From an uncultured Actinomycetes bacterium (lineage in GTDB: Bacteria > Actinomycetota > Actinomycetes > Mycobacteriales > Mycobacteriaceae), in assembly GCA_903877095.1 (NCBI GenBank), contig CAIRCP010000101.1, positions 1-64,000 on the forward strand: 64,000 nt of DNA, written 5' to 3'. The position numbers and the translations under genes are program-made. Positions 60,786-64,000 of the stretch are shown piece after piece; the stretch's first letter is position 1, and each line of letters opens with the position of its first letter. The notes beneath the pieces are model-generated. The model was not told the origin of the DNA and searched no databases. It saw nothing but the letters and a program-made list of their open reading frames with translations.

Positions 60786-62864
60786 GTGGGTTCGGTGAAC
60801 GTCGTAGACGGCTCCCGGTTCGTGCTGCAGACACCCATGTCGAGCTACGTCTTCGCTTCGGACCCTGCCGGCCTGCTGCGCCATCTGCACTGGGGCCGGC
60901 CCATCCGCGATGTCCGGCAGTTCGACGTACGCCCGCTGCCCGAAGTGTCCACCAACGATCCGGTGACCCACCTGACCCCGGAGGAGTACCCGGTACACGG
61001 CGGATTCCGTTACGGCGAGACCTGTCTGCGCGTGGTCCTGCCGAACGGCAGCCGGGAACTCCGGATGGAGGTGACGGGCCACCGCGTCGACGACGACGTC
61101 CTCGTGGTGCAGCAGCGCGACGAGCAGGCCGGGATATCCATCGACCTGTGCTACCGCACGATCGACGATCTCGACCTGATCGAGCGCTGGGTGGTGTTGC
61201 GCAACAATGGATCCCACGCCGTCACCGTCGAGAACTTCTCCTCCGGCCAACTACACATCCCCGCAACCGATCTGCGGTTCACCAATGTGCACGGCCACTG
61301 GAATGCCGAACAACAGCAGTTCCGTCAGCAGGTCTCCTACGGCAAGCTCGTGATCGAGATGCGCCGGGGCACCTCGACGCACCATCACAACCCCTACCTG
61401 ATTCTCGACCGCGACGCCGGTGAACACCACGGGGACGTCTGGTTCGCCGCACTGAACTATGGCGGCAATTTCAAAGGCGTGGTCGAGCAGACGCAGTACG
61501 GCGGCACGCTGGCCCAGATCGGTATCAACGACTACGACTTCGCGATCACGCTCGCGCCGGGCGCTGAGCTGGTGGCGCCGATCATGGTGATCGGCTACAG
61601 CTCAACGGGATTCGCGAGCATGTCGCACCGGTTGCACGCGTACGGCCGGCGCCTGATGCGCGATCCCGCGCCCCGGCCGGTGCTGTACAACTCATGGGAG
61701 GCAGCGGCCTTCGACGTCAACGGCGAACAACAGGCCGCTCTGGCAGGCAAGGCGGCGGCTATCGGGGTCGAGCTTTTCGTGGTGGACGACGGGTGGTTCG
61801 GCCAGCGCCACAGCATCAGCGACGGCCTGGGCGACTGGTACGTCAACCGGCAGAAGTTCCCGCAGGGTCTGCAGCCGCTGGTCGACGAGGTACACCGGCT
61901 CGGCATGAAGTTCGGGATTTGGTTCGAGCCCGAGGCGGTCAGTCCCCCAAGCAGGCTGATGGCCGAGCATCCCGACTGGATCTATTCGGTCCCCGGGCGG
62001 CCCAGCGAGTTGTCCCGCGAGCAGTATCTGCTCGACCTCAGCCGGCCGGACGTCGCCGAGCACGTCTTCGCTTCGGTGCACCACCTGGTGGCCGCGCACG
62101 GCATCGATTACGTCAAGTGGGACGTCAACCGGCCGATCGCGCAGGCCGGGACGGACCGGTCGATCTGGAAGCGCCACTTCGACGCCCTCTACGACGTCGT
62201 GGACCGACTGCACGCGGCCCACCCCGGGCTGCTCATCGAGGCCTGCGCCAGCGGCGGCGGGCGCATCGACTTCGGCACGCTGCGTCACTTCGACGACTTC
62301 TGGACCTCCGACAACACCGATGCCTTTGAGCGCCTTGAGATTCAGCGCAGCTACTCCTTCGTCTACCCGGTCAAGGCGATGCGGGCATGGGTCACCGACG
62401 TTCCGAACTTCATGTCCCGCAGGGTCATCCCGCTGCGCTTCAGATTCCACAGCGCGATGATGGGCAGCCTCGGCGTCGGGCTTGATCTCGACGCGGCCGA
62501 CGAAGAGGAGCTCGCCGAGAGCGCCGCACACATCGCGCACTACACGCGGATCCGGGACGTGATCCAGGACGGCCGGTTGACCCGGCTGACTGTGCAGAGC
62601 AGCAACGACTACCGGGCATTCCAGTACACCCTCGCCGATCGCACGGTCGTCTTCGTGTTCCTGCCGCAGACGAAGATCGGTTTTCACGGCGAAACCCCGC
62701 GGATCCGCCTGCACGGCCTCGATCCCGACACCGTTTACCGGTTGTCCGGTGATTTCATCGACCCGCCCGGCGACTTCTCCGGGGATTTTCTGATGAATCT
62801 CGGTGTGACCGTACGCATGACGGGCGATTATGCAAGCACAATTCTGGAGGTGAAGGGCACATGA
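60786..62864 (+). CDS. Alpha-galactosidase (GH36)
   Basis: This 692-residue enzyme hydrolyses terminal alpha-galactosides such as melibiose and raffinose. The central barrel shows ELFVVDDGWFG, FGIWFEPEAVSP, the nucleophile Asp in DYVKWDVNRPI and the acid/base Asp in WTSDNTDAFERL. CASGGGRIDFG is also present. There is no signal peptide, so it acts on imported sugar. Start GTG 60786 is uncertain; GTG 60795 is equally possible. The stop overlaps the transporter start (ATGA, 62861-62864). Confidence 0.92.
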   Translation: MGSVNVVDGSRFVLQTPMSSYVFASDPAGLLRHLHWGRPIRDVRQFDVRPLPEVSTNDPVTHLTPEEYPVHGGFRYGETCLRVVLPNGSRELRMEVTGHRVDDDVLVVQQRDEQAGISIDLCYRTIDDLDLIERWVVLRNNGSHAVTVENFSSGQLHIPATDLRFTNVHGHWNAEQQQFRQQVSYGKLVIEMRRGTSTHHHNPYLILDRDAGEHHGDVWFAALNYGGNFKGVVEQTQYGGTLAQIGINDYDFAITLAPGAELVAPIMVIGYSSTGFASMSHRLHAYGRRLMRDPAPRPVLYNSWEAAAFDVNGEQQAALAGKAAAIGVELFVVDDGWFGQRHSISDGLGDWYVNRQKFPQGLQPLVDEVHRLGMKFGIWFEPEAVSPPSRLMAEHPDWIYSVPGRPSELSREQYLLDLSRPDVAEHVFASVHHLVAAHGIDYVKWDVNRPIAQAGTDRSIWKRHFDALYDVVDRLHAAHPGLLIEACASGGGRIDFGTLRHFDDFWTSDNTDAFERLEIQRSYSFVYPVKAMRAWVTDVPNFMSRRVIPLRFRFHSAMMGSLGVGLDLDAADEEELAESAAHIAHYTRIRDVIQDGRLTRLTVQSSNDYRAFQYTLADRTVVFVFLPQTKIGFHGETPRIRLHGLDPDTVYRLSGDFIDPPGDFSGDFLMNLGVTVRMTGDYASTILEVKGT

Positions 62865-64000
62865 GTGCACCGGAAGTGGCCGGCGCCGAGCCGGAGTCCT
62901 TGGAGCAGATCATTGCTCCGTCGCATCGGCTCGCCTACGGGTTGGGCGCGCTCGGTAAAGACTTCGGCTGCGCCATCGTCTTTATCTACGCCACGTATTT
63001 CATGATCGACGTGGCGAAGGTACCGGCAGCGTTCGTCGGCGGCCTGATGCTCTTCGCGCGCATCTTCGACGCCTTCACCGATCCCGCGATGGGATTGGTC
63101 GTGGACAACACCCGCGGTCGGTGGGGCAAGTTCCGGCCGTGGATCATCATCGGCGCAGTGGTGAACTCGCTGTTCATCGTCGCGCTGTTCACCGTGCCCA
63201 GCGGGGTGGACCTGAAGGTGTACTTCACCGCGATCTTCATCTTGTGGGGGATCACCTACACGATGAACGACATCTCGTACTGGTCCATGCTGCCGACGCT
63301 GGCCACCGGCAAGCGCTCACGGGAGCGCCTTGCTTGTGATACCCAGGCTCTTTGCGGCCGCGGCCTGGTGGCTGCTGGGCACCTTCGGCATCCTCTTCGT
63401 CGAACGATTCCCGTCCGAGCGGGAGGGCTTTCAGAAGCTCGCCATCCTGATGGCGGTCCTGTTCGTCGTACTGAGTGCTGTCACTTCGGTTTTCGTGCGG
63501 TCCCTGGCGGCGCCTGATTCCGACGCCGAGAAGACCAGCATCAAGCGCATGTTCCAACTCATCCTCAAGAACGACCAACTGGTCGCGTTCCTCGGCTGCG
63601 TCGTCCTGTTCAACCTGATCATCCAAACCGCCGGCGGAATGATGCTGTTCTATTTCACCGATGTCGTGGAGAAGCAGAGCCTGTTCGCCGTCTGGCAGGG
63701 CTTCGGCGGGCTGACCCAGATGGCGGCGCTGTTGGCGCTGCCGTTCGTCGCCAAACGGCTGCCGCGGCAAGTGGTCTACGGAATCGCCTCGCTGCTGCCG
63801 ATTATCGGCCTGGCCCTGCTGCTGCTGACCCGCACCAACACCGGGGCCGACGTGCCCATCGTGTCGGCGGCATCGATCATCTTCAACATCGGCGTCGGAT
63901 TCTTCCTCGGTATCTCGGTGGTGATGCTGGCCGATGTCGTGGACTACGGCCAGTACAAGATGGGCACCCGCAACGAGAGCATCGTGTTCTCGGTTCAGCC
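62861..64000 (+). pseudogene. GPH-family sugar:cation symporter (MelB/YicJ type), frameshifted and cut by the window edge
   Basis: The first part, 62861 to about 63330, encodes a normal symporter N-terminus (RLAYGLGALGKDFGCAIVF, FARIFDAFTDPAMGLVVDNT, WSMLPTLATGKRSRERL). After about 63330 the frame shifts by one base, and the remainder (PRLFAAAAWWLLGTFGI, FYFTDVVEKQSLFAVWQGFG, VVMLADVVDYGQYKMGTRNE) continues open to the window end. Reading the original frame gives a premature stop at 63517. Either the gene is a young pseudogene or the sequence has a one-base error. The ATG overlaps the alpha-galactosidase stop. Such proteins import alpha-galactosides with Na+ or H+. Confidence 0.85.

Overview
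The window is chromosomal DNA of a high-GC actinobacterium and almost certainly a member of Mycobacteriaceae, most likely a rapidly growing Mycolicibacterium-type species rather than the tuberculosis complex. The evidence is the gene content: RbpA, a Pup-proteasome locus (pafA/pafB/pafC, prcBA, pup, dop, mpa), HelY, TatAC, LppK and MTB12-type secreted antigens, a haemophore-type protein, F420-dependent split-barrel enzymes, and separate ppm1 and lnt genes. A liv transporter operon is present, and no PE/PPE genes interrupt the proteasome region.

Layout. 1-1068 is degraded accessory DNA: the end of an IS256-family element, a C-terminal fragment of a histidine acid phosphatase and a second IS256 scrap. 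1069-6299 holds polA, a DUF35/thiolase-like pair, a DUF167 protein and a SnoaL-like protein. 6337-11505 is a five-gene branched-chain amino acid ABC transporter operon (minus strand), followed by the ANTAR regulator pdtaR and a tRNA-Leu. A truncated hydrolase marks a probable rearrangement scar. 12884-18761 holds the rbpA/ppm1/lnt neighbourhood. 18789-33363 is the cobalamin region: cobN sits at the end of a MoxR/DUF58/DUF4129 operon, cobG-cobH-cobIJ run on plus, and SDR-cobL-cobM-cobK run on minus. 33399-41000 carries an F420 biliverdin reductase-like gene, pepE, an exonuclease, helY and tatAC. 41046-52181 is the pupylation/proteasome locus. 52419-57135 holds secreted proteins, trmI and hisGE. 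57262-64000 holds a pentameric ligand-gated channel homologue, an esterase, a haemophore-like protein and an alpha-galactoside locus whose transporter is frameshifted.

How the genes work together. Pup is made with PrcB and PrcA from one overlapping operon. Dop matures and removes Pup, PafA attaches it, Mpa unfolds pupylated substrates, and PafB/PafC are the associated WYL regulators. The cob genes cover corrin-ring methylation, contraction, reduction and cobalt insertion. The distal epimerase, GH36 and sugar-cation symporter genes form a catabolic unit for alpha-galactosides.

Most notable non-coding structure: short tandem duplications (15, 21, 32 and 61 bp) sit exactly on stop or stop/start junctions at four places. 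At cobH/cobIJ they create a chain of ATGA-coupled mini-ORFs resembling the logic of mycobacterial MIRU elements. A 27-bp dispersed sequence also appears in frame inside two unrelated proteins.
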